Of a DNA stretch of 43,279 bases, positions 1-6,516 are shown in pieces. Within the stretch, counting starts at the first letter, position 1; the number at the start of each line of letters is the position of its first letter. The notes below the pieces were generated by a model, which was not told where the DNA came from, searched no databases, and worked only from the letters and a program-made list of their open reading frames with translations. Both the position numbers and the translations under genes were made by a program. This DNA comes from Thalassotalea sp. (lineage in GTDB: Bacteria; Pseudomonadota; Gammaproteobacteria; Enterobacterales; Alteromonadaceae), in assembly GCA_029249355.1 (NCBI GenBank), contig JAQWHO010000406.1, positions 1-43,279 on the forward strand, in the 5' to 3' direction.

Positions 1-920
1 CCATTGCTAAAGCATATGCGAGTGCAACTGGTGGTGATAGAGCCGGTGTTCTTGAATCATCATTCATCGCTGAAGTTAAGTCTGACTTAATGGGCGAGCA
101 AACCATTTTATGTGGCATGTTACAAACAGCTGCAGTGTTAGGCCATAAGCAATTAGTTGCTCAAGGTATGGACGCAGCTTACGCACGTAAGTTATTACAA
201 TACGGCATTGAAACAACCACTGAAGGCTTAAAGCACGGCGGCATCACTAACATGATGGACCGTTTATCAAACCCTGCAAAAATTAAAGCGTTTGATATGT
301 CTGAAGAATTAAAAGTTATTTTACGTCCATTATTTGAAAAGCATATGGATGACATTATTGAAGGTCGCTTCTCTGCCACTATGATGGAAGATTGGGCGAA
401 CGATGATGCTAACTTATTAAAATGGCGCGAAGAAACAGCTGAGTCTTCTTTCGAGAAAGCAGCAGATTGCGACATTGAAATTACTGAACAAGAATATTAC
501 GACAAAGGTATTTTCGTAGTAGCTATGGTTAAAGCAGGTGTTGAACTAGCGTTTGAAGCGATGGTTGCTGCTGGCATTATTGAAGAGTCTGCTTATTATG
601 AGTCACTTCATGAAACGCCATTGATTGCTAACTGTATTGCACGTAACAAATTATACGAAATGAACGTAGTAATTTCTGATACGGCTGAATACGGTAACTA
701 CTTATTTACTCATGCTGCACAGCCATTACTTGCTGATTATGCAAGCAAATTATCACTTGAAGAATTAGGTGAAGGCTTAAAAGAAAATTCAAACGGCGTA
801 GATAACGTTCGTTTAATTGAAGTAAACGAAGCTATTCGCAGCCATGGTGTTGAAAGCGTAGGTAAAACATTACGTGGTTATATGACTGATATGAAGCGTA
901 TCGTTGAGTCAAATCTTTAA
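1..920 (+). CDS. ilvC: Ketol-acid reductoisomerase, 3' part (5' end outside window)
   Basis: This enzyme converts acetolactate or acetohydroxybutyrate to the dihydroxy acid with NADPH and Mg2+, in valine, leucine and isoleucine synthesis in the cytoplasm. The frame is open from base 3, before the first internal ATG at base 90, so about 306 C-terminal codons are present and the gene starts off the window. The C-terminal knotted domain is duplicated, as in the long class II enzyme of E. coli (about 490 residues). Near-identical E. coli stretches include the region around [44 protein letters not shown] and the terminal [11 protein letters not shown]. Two hairpins follow the stop. Identification is by recognition of the family sequence and is secure. 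Confidence 0.97.
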   Translation, partial: IAKAYASATGGDRAGVLESSFIAEVKSDLMGEQTILCGMLQTAAVLGHKQLVAQGMDAAYARKLLQYGIETTTEGLKHGGITNMMDRLSNPAKIKAFDMSEELKVILRPLFEKHMDDIIEGRFSATMMEDWANDDANLLKWREETAESSFEKAADCDIEITEQEYYDKGIFVVAMVKAGVELAFEAMVAAGIIEESAYYESLHETPLIANCIARNKLYEMNVVISDTAEYGNYLFTHAAQPLLADYASKLSLEELGEGLKENSNGVDNVRLIEVNEAIRSHGVESVGKTLRGYMTDMKRIVESNL

Positions 921-944
921 TATTTAAAATATCCAACATTGCAG

Positions 945-980
945 CAGAATAACGAAAAACACAGCTTTGTCGTTATTCTG
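945..980 (+). terminator. Hairpin downstream of ilvC
   Basis: There is an 11-bp perfect stem, CAGAATAACGA (945-955) with TCGTTATTCTG (970-980), and a 14-nt loop, starting 25 bases after the ilvC stop. Only a weak T-rich tail follows, so it may be a 3' end or mRNA-stabilising hairpin rather than a full intrinsic terminator. Confidence 0.4.
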
Positions 981-1029
981 TTAATGAAATTATTTTAAAT
1001 GAGATAGTTTATTGCTCGCTGCAATGTAG

Positions 1030-1063
1030 CGGTATTGGTTTCTGGAGCCAATACCGTTTTTTT
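1030..1063 (+). terminator. Intrinsic terminator between ilvC and ppnP
   Basis: The stem CGGTATTGG (1030-1038) pairs with CCAATACCG (1048-1056), and a run of seven T follows directly. This is a classic rho-independent terminator and should separate ilvC transcription from ppnP. Confidence 0.75.
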
Positions 1064-1141
1064 ATGTAAAAAACACAACCAAATGGTGCTTCTTGCACAA
1101 AATATCGTCCCACATTAAACAAATATAAATTAGGAATAAAC

Positions 1142-1453
1142 ATGTCAGAATTTAATAATGTAACAGTAGGTATCGCAGCAAATGTATATTTTGATGGCAA
1201 TGTTACCAGCCGCAAAGTAACTTTTGCCGATGGTAGTTTTAAAACGTTAGGTATTATGATGTCAGGCGAATATACCTTTGGTACAGAAGCAGCTGAACTC
1301 ATGGAAATAACGGCAGGCGATATTTTAGTATTGCTACCAAATAGTGAAGAATGGCTAGCTATTAAAGGTGGTCAATCGTTTAACGTACCTGCTAATGCGA
1401 GCTTTAAAGTTAAAGTAAACACATTAACAGACTATTGTTGTTCATATTTATAA
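1142..1453 (+). CDS. ppnP: Pyrimidine/purine nucleoside phosphorylase (YaiE/PpnP family)
   Basis: PpnP is a small single-domain cupin enzyme that phosphorolyses several nucleosides to base plus ribose-1-phosphate for salvage. The 103-residue product fits the family (94 in E. coli). Visible family features are the N-terminal FNNVTVGIAANVYFDGNVTSR stretch (about residues 4-24), the glycine-containing MMSGEYTF segment, and the C-terminal GGQSFNVPANASFKVKV cupin strand. An AGGA ribosome site lies 6 bases before the ATG. It stands alone after a strong terminator and converges with the GGDEF gene downstream. Function is from family knowledge. Confidence 0.9.
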   Translation: MSEFNNVTVGIAANVYFDGNVTSRKVTFADGSFKTLGIMMSGEYTFGTEAAELMEITAGDILVLLPNSEEWLAIKGGQSFNVPANASFKVKVNTLTDYCCSYL

Positions 1454-1471
1454 CGTCCGACTTTGATATCG

Positions 1472-1506
1472 AATAAGAAGTTTGCTTGCAAAGTGAATTT
1501 CTTATT
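1472..1506. terminator. Hairpin between convergent genes
   Basis: AATAAGAA (1472-1479) pairs with TTCTTATT (1499-1506). A smaller inner hairpin, TTTGC/GCAAA, sits inside the loop. It lies between the convergent stops of ppnP (1453) and the GGDEF gene (1516), where a bidirectional terminator would be expected. T-runs are short, so confidence is limited. Confidence 0.4.
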
Positions 1507-1515
1507 TGTTGTATA

Positions 1516-2280
1516 CTAACGAGTAACAACAACATTTCGTCCCTTTTCTTTTGCTTGATAAAGCAAATGGTCGGCATCAGCAATCGCTTCATCAAGGTTT
1601 TTTTGCTCCTGACAACAAATAACACCAATGCTCACAGAAAGCGCTACCGGATCTATTTCAGCTAAATATGCCTGATGTATATCCATTCTAATTTTTTCAG
1701 CAATTTTTCGTGCAGAATTTTGATCTTTATTTTTCAAAATAACTAAAAATTCATCTCCGCCTAGCCTACCTATAATAGAATTTTTAGGTAAGTTTTCTTG
1801 GCACTTTTCAACAACGAGTTTAATGGCCAAATCACCCGCGTAATGTCCTTTTGTATCATTAATACTTTTAAAGTTATCGATATCAAACAAGAGAATTGAA
1901 ACTTTAACGTTCTTTAATCGCATATCATTAAGAGCCCGTTCCCCTTCTTCAAAAAGGAAACGGCGATTAAACACCCCAGTTAAATAATCTGTGCGCGCAT
2001 GATACTTAAAATATTGACGCGTTTTAAATAAGTAAAAACTGAAAACTGAAACGCCTAATATGAGAAACAGCGCGAACACTAAAAAAAGATAAATAGTATT
2101 TTTATCAGTTTTCGCCTTCTCAATATTAAGCTCTTGTATTTCTATGGTTTTTTCTAAAAGTGTTTTATCTAATTCTGTGAGACTTTGAGAGTTTAATAAA
2201 GCTGTACTTTGCACGGCATGCTTGAGGAATAATCTTCTTTCGTTCCTCTCATGATCAATTTGTTCATACATTTTCATCAT
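1516..2280 (-). CDS. GGDEF diguanylate cyclase half of an interrupted TPR-GGDEF gene
   Basis: The 254-residue product has one transmembrane helix (about 63-85) followed by a GGDEF domain with intact GGDEF at 174-178 and DxD-type metal residues in the FDIDNFKSIND segment. It should make c-di-GMP. The RxxD inhibitory site is absent: the equivalent position reads PKNS. In the same frame, 20 sense codons lie upstream of this ATG back to a TAA at 2341-2343, and directly before that is the TPR gene. In this family the two parts form one sensor protein, so this is probably the 3' half of a gene broken by one nonsense codon. No ATG, GTG or TTG lies between the TAA and 2280. A GGGG stretch 15 bases upstream is a poor ribosome site. 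Confidence 0.8.
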   Translation of the reverse strand: MMKMYEQIDHERNERRLFLKHAVQSTALLNSQSLTELDKTLLEKTIEIQELNIEKAKTDKNTIYLFLVFALFLILGVSVFSFYLFKTRQYFKYHARTDYLTGVFNRRFLFEEGERALNDMRLKNVKVSILLFDIDNFKSINDTKGHYAGDLAIKLVVEKCQENLPKNSIIGRLGGDEFLVILKNKDQNSARKIAEKIRMDIHQAYLAEIDPVALSVSIGVICCQEQKNLDEAIADADHLLYQAKEKGRNVVVTR

Positions 2281-2340
2281 TGCTGCTGGGTATTGCCCCT
2301 TTTGATAAGCAATAAACGCATTAACGATATTCGACTTTAT

Positions 2341-3354
2341 TTAGTGTTCTGGAAATTTTTCTTTTAATTCTATGACAAGCTTAAGTGCTTGAGCGATTTC
2401 CCCCAAACGAAAATAATTGGAGATATTGACTTCATAAGCCTTTTTAACAAAGAAATTCTCCTGAGTATTATCTTGCTCACTTAATGCTAAGGTGTATGAA
2501 TGAGTACTATTTTTTATTTCACCTTTAGCATGAGCCAAATGACCTGAATTATAATGAGCAAAAAACAAAAAATCTTTAAAACTTTTTTGTTGTTCAGTCA
2601 GGGTGAACATTTCATCAACATGCTGCTGAGCAATTTCATATTCACGCATGTTGATAGCAGTATTCGTTAAACTATGAAGCATATTAAACATATCTTGATA
2701 ATCATTGACCAACCCCCATTGGTTATAGGCATTTAACAAATATTCGTAGGCTTGTGAGTACAATTGATTTCGATCATATATCACGCCAGATGCGTTATAA
2801 ATCATCGCATGGGTATTCGGTGATAAATTGTGCTTTTTAGCAAGCTTCAATGCTTGGTCTAATAGAGACAATCCTGTTGAAAAATTGGCTTTATCATTTT
2901 GAAAACAAAACGCATATTGAACATTCGCCCTCACTTGCAAATCTATTGAAATCGACTCATTAAGTGAGTTATAAGCCAACTCTCTATCAGGACAATATTT
3001 TTCAGTATCGTATGTTTGTAAATAAATGATGTAAGAGCGCTGAATCAAAGAATTAATATATAATTCTCTGTGCGATTCAAGTGATGAGCTGAGTAATTCA
3101 ATGGATTGACTATAGACGTCAAAGGATTCGGTTAATTTATTGTTCTCTTCTAAAGCAAGACCTAATGCTAACCAGTATTGAGCTTTTACGGAAAGGCCTT
3201 GATCGAGATATTTTTGTTCATTCTCTTGTAAAAAACTTAATCGTGCTTGCGGATCTTCTAATGATGCCAGTGTTTCTTCCAAAAATTTAATATCATTTGC
3301 ATGAAGATCAACCATAAAAACAAAAAATATAAACAAGATGAAAACGGCTTTCAT
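2341..3354 (-). CDS. TPR-repeat sensory half of an interrupted TPR-GGDEF gene
   Basis: The 337-residue product begins with a signal peptide (hydrophobic residues 4-18, ending near LHAND). The rest is helical TPR-like repeats, for example around ARLSFLQENEQKYL, AKKHNLSPNTHAMIYNASG and the final FRLGEIAQALKLVIELKEKF. It would lie in the periplasm and bind an unknown ligand or protein. Translation stops at a TAA (2341-2343), but the frame continues through another TPR-like helix pair (IVNAFIAYQKGQYPAAM), a membrane helix and a GGDEF domain. In related bacteria these parts usually form a single diguanylate cyclase. I read this as the 5' half of a disrupted gene, or a gene with stop-codon readthrough. 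The start is supported by the signal peptide and a GAG-type ribosome site. Confidence 0.8.
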   Translation of the reverse strand: MKAVFILFIFFVFMVDLHANDIKFLEETLASLEDPQARLSFLQENEQKYLDQGLSVKAQYWLALGLALEENNKLTESFDVYSQSIELLSSSLESHRELYINSLIQRSYIIYLQTYDTEKYCPDRELAYNSLNESISIDLQVRANVQYAFCFQNDKANFSTGLSLLDQALKLAKKHNLSPNTHAMIYNASGVIYDRNQLYSQAYEYLLNAYNQWGLVNDYQDMFNMLHSLTNTAINMREYEIAQQHVDEMFTLTEQQKSFKDFLFFAHYNSGHLAHAKGEIKNSTHSYTLALSEQDNTQENFFVKKAYEVNISNYFRLGEIAQALKLVIELKEKFPEH

Positions 3355-3634
3355 TTATTACTCAAAAGTTTAATTATATTAATAACAAAGCTAGCACTTT
3401 AATGACTATTTTTCTATTCAGGACACGACGGTCTTACAGGCAATAGTCACTTTCTAATGCTAATAGCATAAATAATAAGTGCTTCTAGATATTAACAAAT
3501 AATCAAAACTACGAAAGAGAAATTGGACAAGTTTATTATTTTATTTGTGCATTAGTTCACAATTTCATTAATTCCTATAGAAGGAGCTGCAGTTAAGCTA
3601 TTATCACCATAAAATAATGTCATAAGTAAATATC

Positions 3635-4030
3635 ATGAAATTAACCAAAACAACGCAAAAGCTTGATAATAATATTTGTAAAGCATTAACTATTGCGTGC
3701 GAAAACTCATTACATGAGATTGCAGGTTTCTGTTGGTTAACGCATCGGGCAAACTATACAAATTTTCCTGCGAGTTTAATTGTCACCTGTGTTTTTAACA
3801 CAGAAGAAGATATTGAAATAATGAAGGCAAATGATCTCGCCAAAGGTTTCCAACAAGACATTCAAAAACAACTACTCAAGATTGGCGTTATATTAAAGAA
3901 TATTAACCAAAGCATTCACTTTGATAGCGAAGAGGCGTGTGAAAAGCATCACCAAGGCCAATGGAATGAACGATTGAAATTAAATACTGCAAAACAAAAA
4001 CCCACAAAGAACAATCGATTCAAACATTAG
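3635..4030 (+). CDS. Conserved hypothetical protein, 131 aa
   Basis: I do not recognise a named function. The protein has no signal peptide or membrane helix. The N-terminal half (IDNNICKALTIACE-like, then IAGFCWLTHRANYTNFPASL) has the look of a conserved small gammaproteobacterial protein that databases sometimes call Fis-like, but I see no clear helix-turn-helix. The C-terminus is basic and low-complexity, with many Lys and Asn. The gene has its own 280-base upstream region. No good ribosome site sits close to the ATG; an AGGAG lies about 50 bases upstream. It converges with the XRE gene. Confidence 0.75.
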   Translation: MKLTKTTQKLDNNICKALTIACENSLHEIAGFCWLTHRANYTNFPASLIVTCVFNTEEDIEIMKANDLAKGFQQDIQKQLLKIGVILKNINQSIHFDSEEACEKHHQGQWNERLKLNTAKQKPTKNNRFKH

Positions 4031-4042
4031 ATTAAATTTTAC

Positions 4043-4100
4043 CACCAATATTAAAAGTTCTATCCAGCATTATTACGAATCGAACAACTAAATATTGGTG
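4043..4100. terminator. Long-loop inverted repeat between convergent genes
   Basis: A perfect 10-bp inverted repeat, CACCAATATT (4043-4052) and AATATTGGTG (4091-4100), has a 38-base loop and lies between the stops of two convergent genes. The long loop and lack of T-run make terminator function uncertain. Confidence 0.25.
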
Positions 4101-4119
4101 TAGGCAAACTGGCGATCAA

Positions 4120-4587
4120 TTACAACTTTTTGCCGAGCCGCTTTTCAATCTGTTTCTTTTCCCAATCAGCACCAAAAAAAGAATACACTTCAAAAACACC
4201 AAGTCCATGAGACAAAACGCCAATTCCCCACCCCATTGCTACCCACCAAGCCCATATATATTCAGGATTTGTAAAATAATTAAGAATAAACAGACCTGCC
4301 ATTACCACTGCATAATTTATAAGGTGAGTATAAAAGTCTTTAATGTCTTTTACATGCTCAATAACACTAATTTCTTGTTCTGAAAGCTTGTCGCTGTTAT
4401 CCATAGTTTTTCCCTCTTGTAATTCAGATAATGGAATTTCAAAAACAGCTGCTAAAGATTTTAATGACTCTAAACCCGCATTTTGTCCTCTTTCAATGCG
4501 CTGGATAGTTCGAATACTTAAACCACTAAATTGTGAAAGTTGCTCTTGTGACCAAGCATGCTTTAATCTTAATTTTCGAACGATCAT
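4120..4587 (-). CDS. XRE-family helix-turn-helix regulator with C-terminal 2TM domain
   Basis: The 155-residue product starts with a Cro/C1-type HTH (about residues 3-55; WSQEQLSQFSGLSIRTIQRIERG is the core), a linker, then a 2TM domain (about 75-150). Two membrane helices are visible (about 88-105 and 110-132). A final WEKKQIEKRL amphipathic tail follows. Such proteins are membrane-tethered predicted regulators with unknown targets. An AAGGA ribosome site lies 7 bases before the ATG. A perfect inverted repeat (4604-4629) lies 17 bases upstream of the start and could be its own operator. The fold is clear; the regulon is unknown. Confidence 0.88.
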   Translation of the reverse strand: MIVRKLRLKHAWSQEQLSQFSGLSIRTIQRIERGQNAGLESLKSLAAVFEIPLSELQEGKTMDNSDKLSEQEISVIEHVKDIKDFYTHLINYAVVMAGLFILNYFTNPEYIWAWWVAMGWGIGVLSHGLGVFEVYSFFGADWEKKQIEKRLGKKL

Positions 4588-4978
4588 TTTAAATCCTTAA
4601 TCAGTTGTTCAGTCATTATTATGAACAACCTGAACTACAAGTGTTACGTCACCATGGCGACAAATACATGACAGCCCAATAAAAACGTGATGGGTGGTAA
4701 CAAAATTTTATATCATTATTGTAGGTTAGTTAAAAATAACGTCATTATCCATAGATAAATAACCATAACTAATGAATTAAGAATTTACTTTTAAATACAC
4801 AACTTTCAACACAGGGAAATGTGAACTAGATGACTTAAAGTTGAAAAATGGTAAAGTGTCGATATATCGTCGTGACAATATTTCATTATTGAGTTTTGTA
4901 AAATTGTTATACCGACTATAAAAAACAATACTGAAACTATTTAATACCTCTAACTAATTTAAACGCAATAGGAAGACA
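4588..4978. other. 391-base intergenic region between divergent genes
   Basis: This AT-rich region separates the divergent XRE gene and the small gene at 4979. It holds the inverted repeat at 4604-4629, a near-palindrome around a CCATGG core near 4650, and a short CGATATATCG palindrome at 4860-4869. Nothing coding was seen. Confidence 0.6.
4604..4629. promoter_or_regulatory. Inverted repeat, candidate XRE operator
   Basis: GTTGTTCA (4604-4611) and TGAACAAC (4622-4629) form a perfect 8-bp inverted repeat with a 10-base spacer, just upstream of the XRE start. Its size and place fit an operator for autoregulation by a dimeric HTH protein. This is inferred from position only. Confidence 0.45.
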
Positions 4979-5299
4979 ATGAGTAACAAAATTTTTGCTG
5001 ATTTACAACGCATGGTTATGATCGCTAATGAAGAGTTTTTACTTGATAATCCTCAAAATAAAACAGAAGTAGGTTTACAAACTTCAATGAGAGATGAAGG
5101 ATTTATGGCTGATGGTGTGGTATTAGACCAACACTCAACATCAAAAAGAATCGTTTTTCATATGCATGACAATCACCCTGGTGTTGTCGGTTATGCTGCA
5201 GGTTTTTCAAACCGTGAAACTAAAACGGAAATGAAGTCTATTGAACTAGAAAAAGTCACCATTGCTTTTATTAAAGAACAAATGAAAAATCATTTTTAA
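4979..5299 (+). CDS. Small hypothetical protein, 106 aa
   Basis: I do not recognise the family. The product is soluble, with no signal peptide or membrane helix, and has an acidic N-terminal half and a Lys-rich end. It contains a His/Asp-rich stretch, IVFHMHDNHPGVVGYAAG (about residues 58-75). A clear AGGAAG ribosome site lies 4 bases before the ATG, with a possible -10 TATAAA at 4917-4922. A strong terminator lies 113 bases past the stop. The ribosome site and single-gene layout make a real gene likely. Confidence 0.75.
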   Translation: MSNKIFADLQRMVMIANEEFLLDNPQNKTEVGLQTSMRDEGFMADGVVLDQHSTSKRIVFHMHDNHPGVVGYAAGFSNRETKTEMKSIELEKVTIAFIKEQMKNHF

Positions 5300-5326
5300 A
5301 ATAATTAGAGTAAAGGCTTTACTTTT

Positions 5327-5344
5327 ATAGAGCAGTTGCTCTAT
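5327..5344. repeat. Perfect palindrome downstream of small gene
   Basis: ATAGAGCA-GT-TGCTCTAT is a perfect 8-bp inverted repeat with a 2-base centre, 28 bases after the stop at 5299. A second small palindrome, GTAAAG-G-CTTTAC, precedes it. No T-run follows, so it is not called a terminator. Confidence 0.4.
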
Positions 5345-5411
5345 ACTGCATTTGTTCCTAGCGAACGCCTGTTGTAATAATTTGATATTCTAGCTTTCCC
5401 CAAAGCTACAC

Positions 5412-5440
5412 AACCGAAGATTTTATCTTCGGTTTTTTTT
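5412..5440 (+). terminator. Strong intrinsic terminator
   Basis: A 10-bp stem, AACCGAAGAT (5412-5421) with ATCTTCGGTT (5425-5434), a TTT loop and a T-run to 5440 form a textbook rho-independent terminator. It probably ends the transcript of the 106-aa gene. The 113 bases between that stop and the terminator are long enough to hold a 3'-derived small RNA, but nothing specific was recognised. Confidence 0.8.
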
Positions 5441-5675
5441 GCTTCAAATTCTTTGAATGTGATTATCACTATATAGATCCGATTAATGGTGTGTGTTCGA
5501 TAAAACCTGTAGCAACCGCCAAAACCATCATCGAATAAATAGTGGCGACATCGTGACAAACTCAAACTCTATAAATTGATATATGTTACTACGCACATTG
5601 TTTGGGAGTGAACGCATATTAAAGCAGCTTATTTTAATAAGCTAAAACAAATAAGTGTTTATTGATCTTCGCCAG

Positions 5676-6167
5676 CTATTCAGATTCTGGGGAATACAGC
5701 GATACAATCTCGACATTCACTGAGCGAGAACTCAACATACCCAACTGCTCCGCCGCCGCATAGCTTAAATCGATCACTCGGTCTGTATTAAATGGACCGC
5801 GATCATTAATCCTTACGATGACTACCCGTCCATTCTCAGTATTCGTTACACGTACATCTGTCGGAATAGGTAGTGTTGGGTGTGCGGCCGTCATCGCATA
5901 CATATCATAAGGTTCACCGCTAAAGGTCTTATGACCGTGATACTTTTCCCCATACCAAGAGGCATTTCCTGTTTGTTTAAACCCCTCGGAACTGTCTAAC
6001 ACTTCGTAAGTTACTCCCAATACTATGTAGGGAGTTCCATTCCCGAATTCAGACCGCGGTTGATACTTGGCACAACCAGTCACGCATATAACCAGTAATA
6101 CTAGAAGACTCTTCAAACAGAGAGAAAGACGGTAGACTAAATGGTTTTTAAGCATATTTTTTCTCAT
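5676..6167 (-). CDS. rlpA: RlpA-like septal ring lytic transglycosylase family lipoprotein
   Basis: The 163-residue product has a lipoprotein signal (lipobox VTGC, Cys at residue 32) and a double-psi beta-barrel domain. Its hallmarks are visible: ASWYGEKYHGHKTFSGEPYD, then LPIPTDVRVTN and VRINDRGPFNTDRVIDLSYAAA. RlpA acts on glycan strands lacking stem peptides at the septum. It is short because there is no C-terminal SPOR domain, so septal targeting may differ from E. coli RlpA. The second Met (residue 5) has a better ribosome site (GAGA 6-7 bases upstream) than the first and could be the true start at 6155. It is a single gene divergent from the TonB receptor. Confidence 0.88.
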   Translation of the reverse strand: MRKNMLKNHLVYRLSLCLKSLLVLLVICVTGCAKYQPRSEFGNGTPYIVLGVTYEVLDSSEGFKQTGNASWYGEKYHGHKTFSGEPYDMYAMTAAHPTLPIPTDVRVTNTENGRVVIVRINDRGPFNTDRVIDLSYAAAEQLGMLSSRSVNVEIVSLYSPESE

Positions 6168-6359
6168 TACGTTCTGATTAAGTGTTTAAAAATGATATAT
6201 ATTTCTCACTCGGCATCTATCTCTAGCTAATATGTTATAGCTTATTGATAATAAGCTTCAATTAAGAAGAGTTCATATGTCACTCACACCTGCCGTTAAG
6301 CGTTTGATTTAACTTACACTATTTTACTGAATGTCACAAACGCGTCAAAGGGAATGTTA

Positions 6360-6377
6360 GATAGTCTGATTCTCATC
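6360..6377. promoter_or_regulatory. Weak Fur-like site
   Basis: GATAGTCTGATTCTCATC resembles degenerate Fur-box hexamer arrays (GATAAT-like then ATTCTCAT). It lies about 50 bases upstream of the better site and might be a second Fur contact. This is a low-confidence match by eye. Confidence 0.3.
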
Positions 6378-6426
6378 CAGTGATTGATAATCTCAAGCAT
6401 TATGCTCAAACAAAACACCAATCACG

Positions 6427-6445
6427 AATGATAGTAATTATCATT
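6427..6445. promoter_or_regulatory. Fur box
   Basis: AATGATAGTAATTATCATT contains TGATAGTAATTATCA, a match to the 7-1-7 Fur consensus TGATAATnATTATCA with one mismatch. It abuts the -35 of the promoter of the TonB receptor, so iron-loaded Fur would block transcription. The receptor and hydroxylase downstream fit iron control. Confidence 0.75.
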
Positions 6446-6473
6446 TGCGTTTGATATTTTACTTATATAGAAT
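6445..6473 (+). promoter_or_regulatory. Candidate sigma-70 promoter of the TonB receptor
   Basis: -35 TTGCGT (6445-6450), a 17-base spacer and -10 TAGAAT (6468-6473) lie 43 bases before the ATG and directly beside the Fur box. Confidence 0.5.
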
Positions 6474-6516
6474 CGTTTTCTCTTTTTAACGCTCTCATAA
6501 CAAAAAAGTTAACGAC

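Larger units (their letters stand above)
6168..6516. other. 349-base intergenic region with iron-regulated control signals
   Basis: This region lies between divergent rlpA and the TonB receptor. It holds a Fur-type palindrome (6427-6445), a weaker Fur-like site (6360-6377) and a sigma-70-like promoter (6445-6473). An 11-codon reading frame with a good ribosome site (6277-6312) is too short to call a gene. Confidence 0.6.

Noticed and set aside
3457-3469. ATGCTA-A-TAGCAT palindrome upstream of the 131-aa gene
   Set aside because: A short AT-rich palindrome expected by chance; no promoter relation could be shown.
5300-5411. Possible tRNA or structured RNA before the terminator
   Set aside because: No T-loop GTTCGA-type motif, no cloverleaf arms and no known RNA sequence could be recognised.
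5341-5565. 74-codon minus-strand reading frame
   Set aside because: It crosses the strong terminator at 5412-5440, has no ribosome site and shows no domain-like composition.
6277-6312. 11-codon frame with a good AAGAAGA ribosome site upstream of the TonB receptor
   Set aside because: It is too short to support as a gene, lies more than 200 bases before the receptor and has no link to the promoter there.
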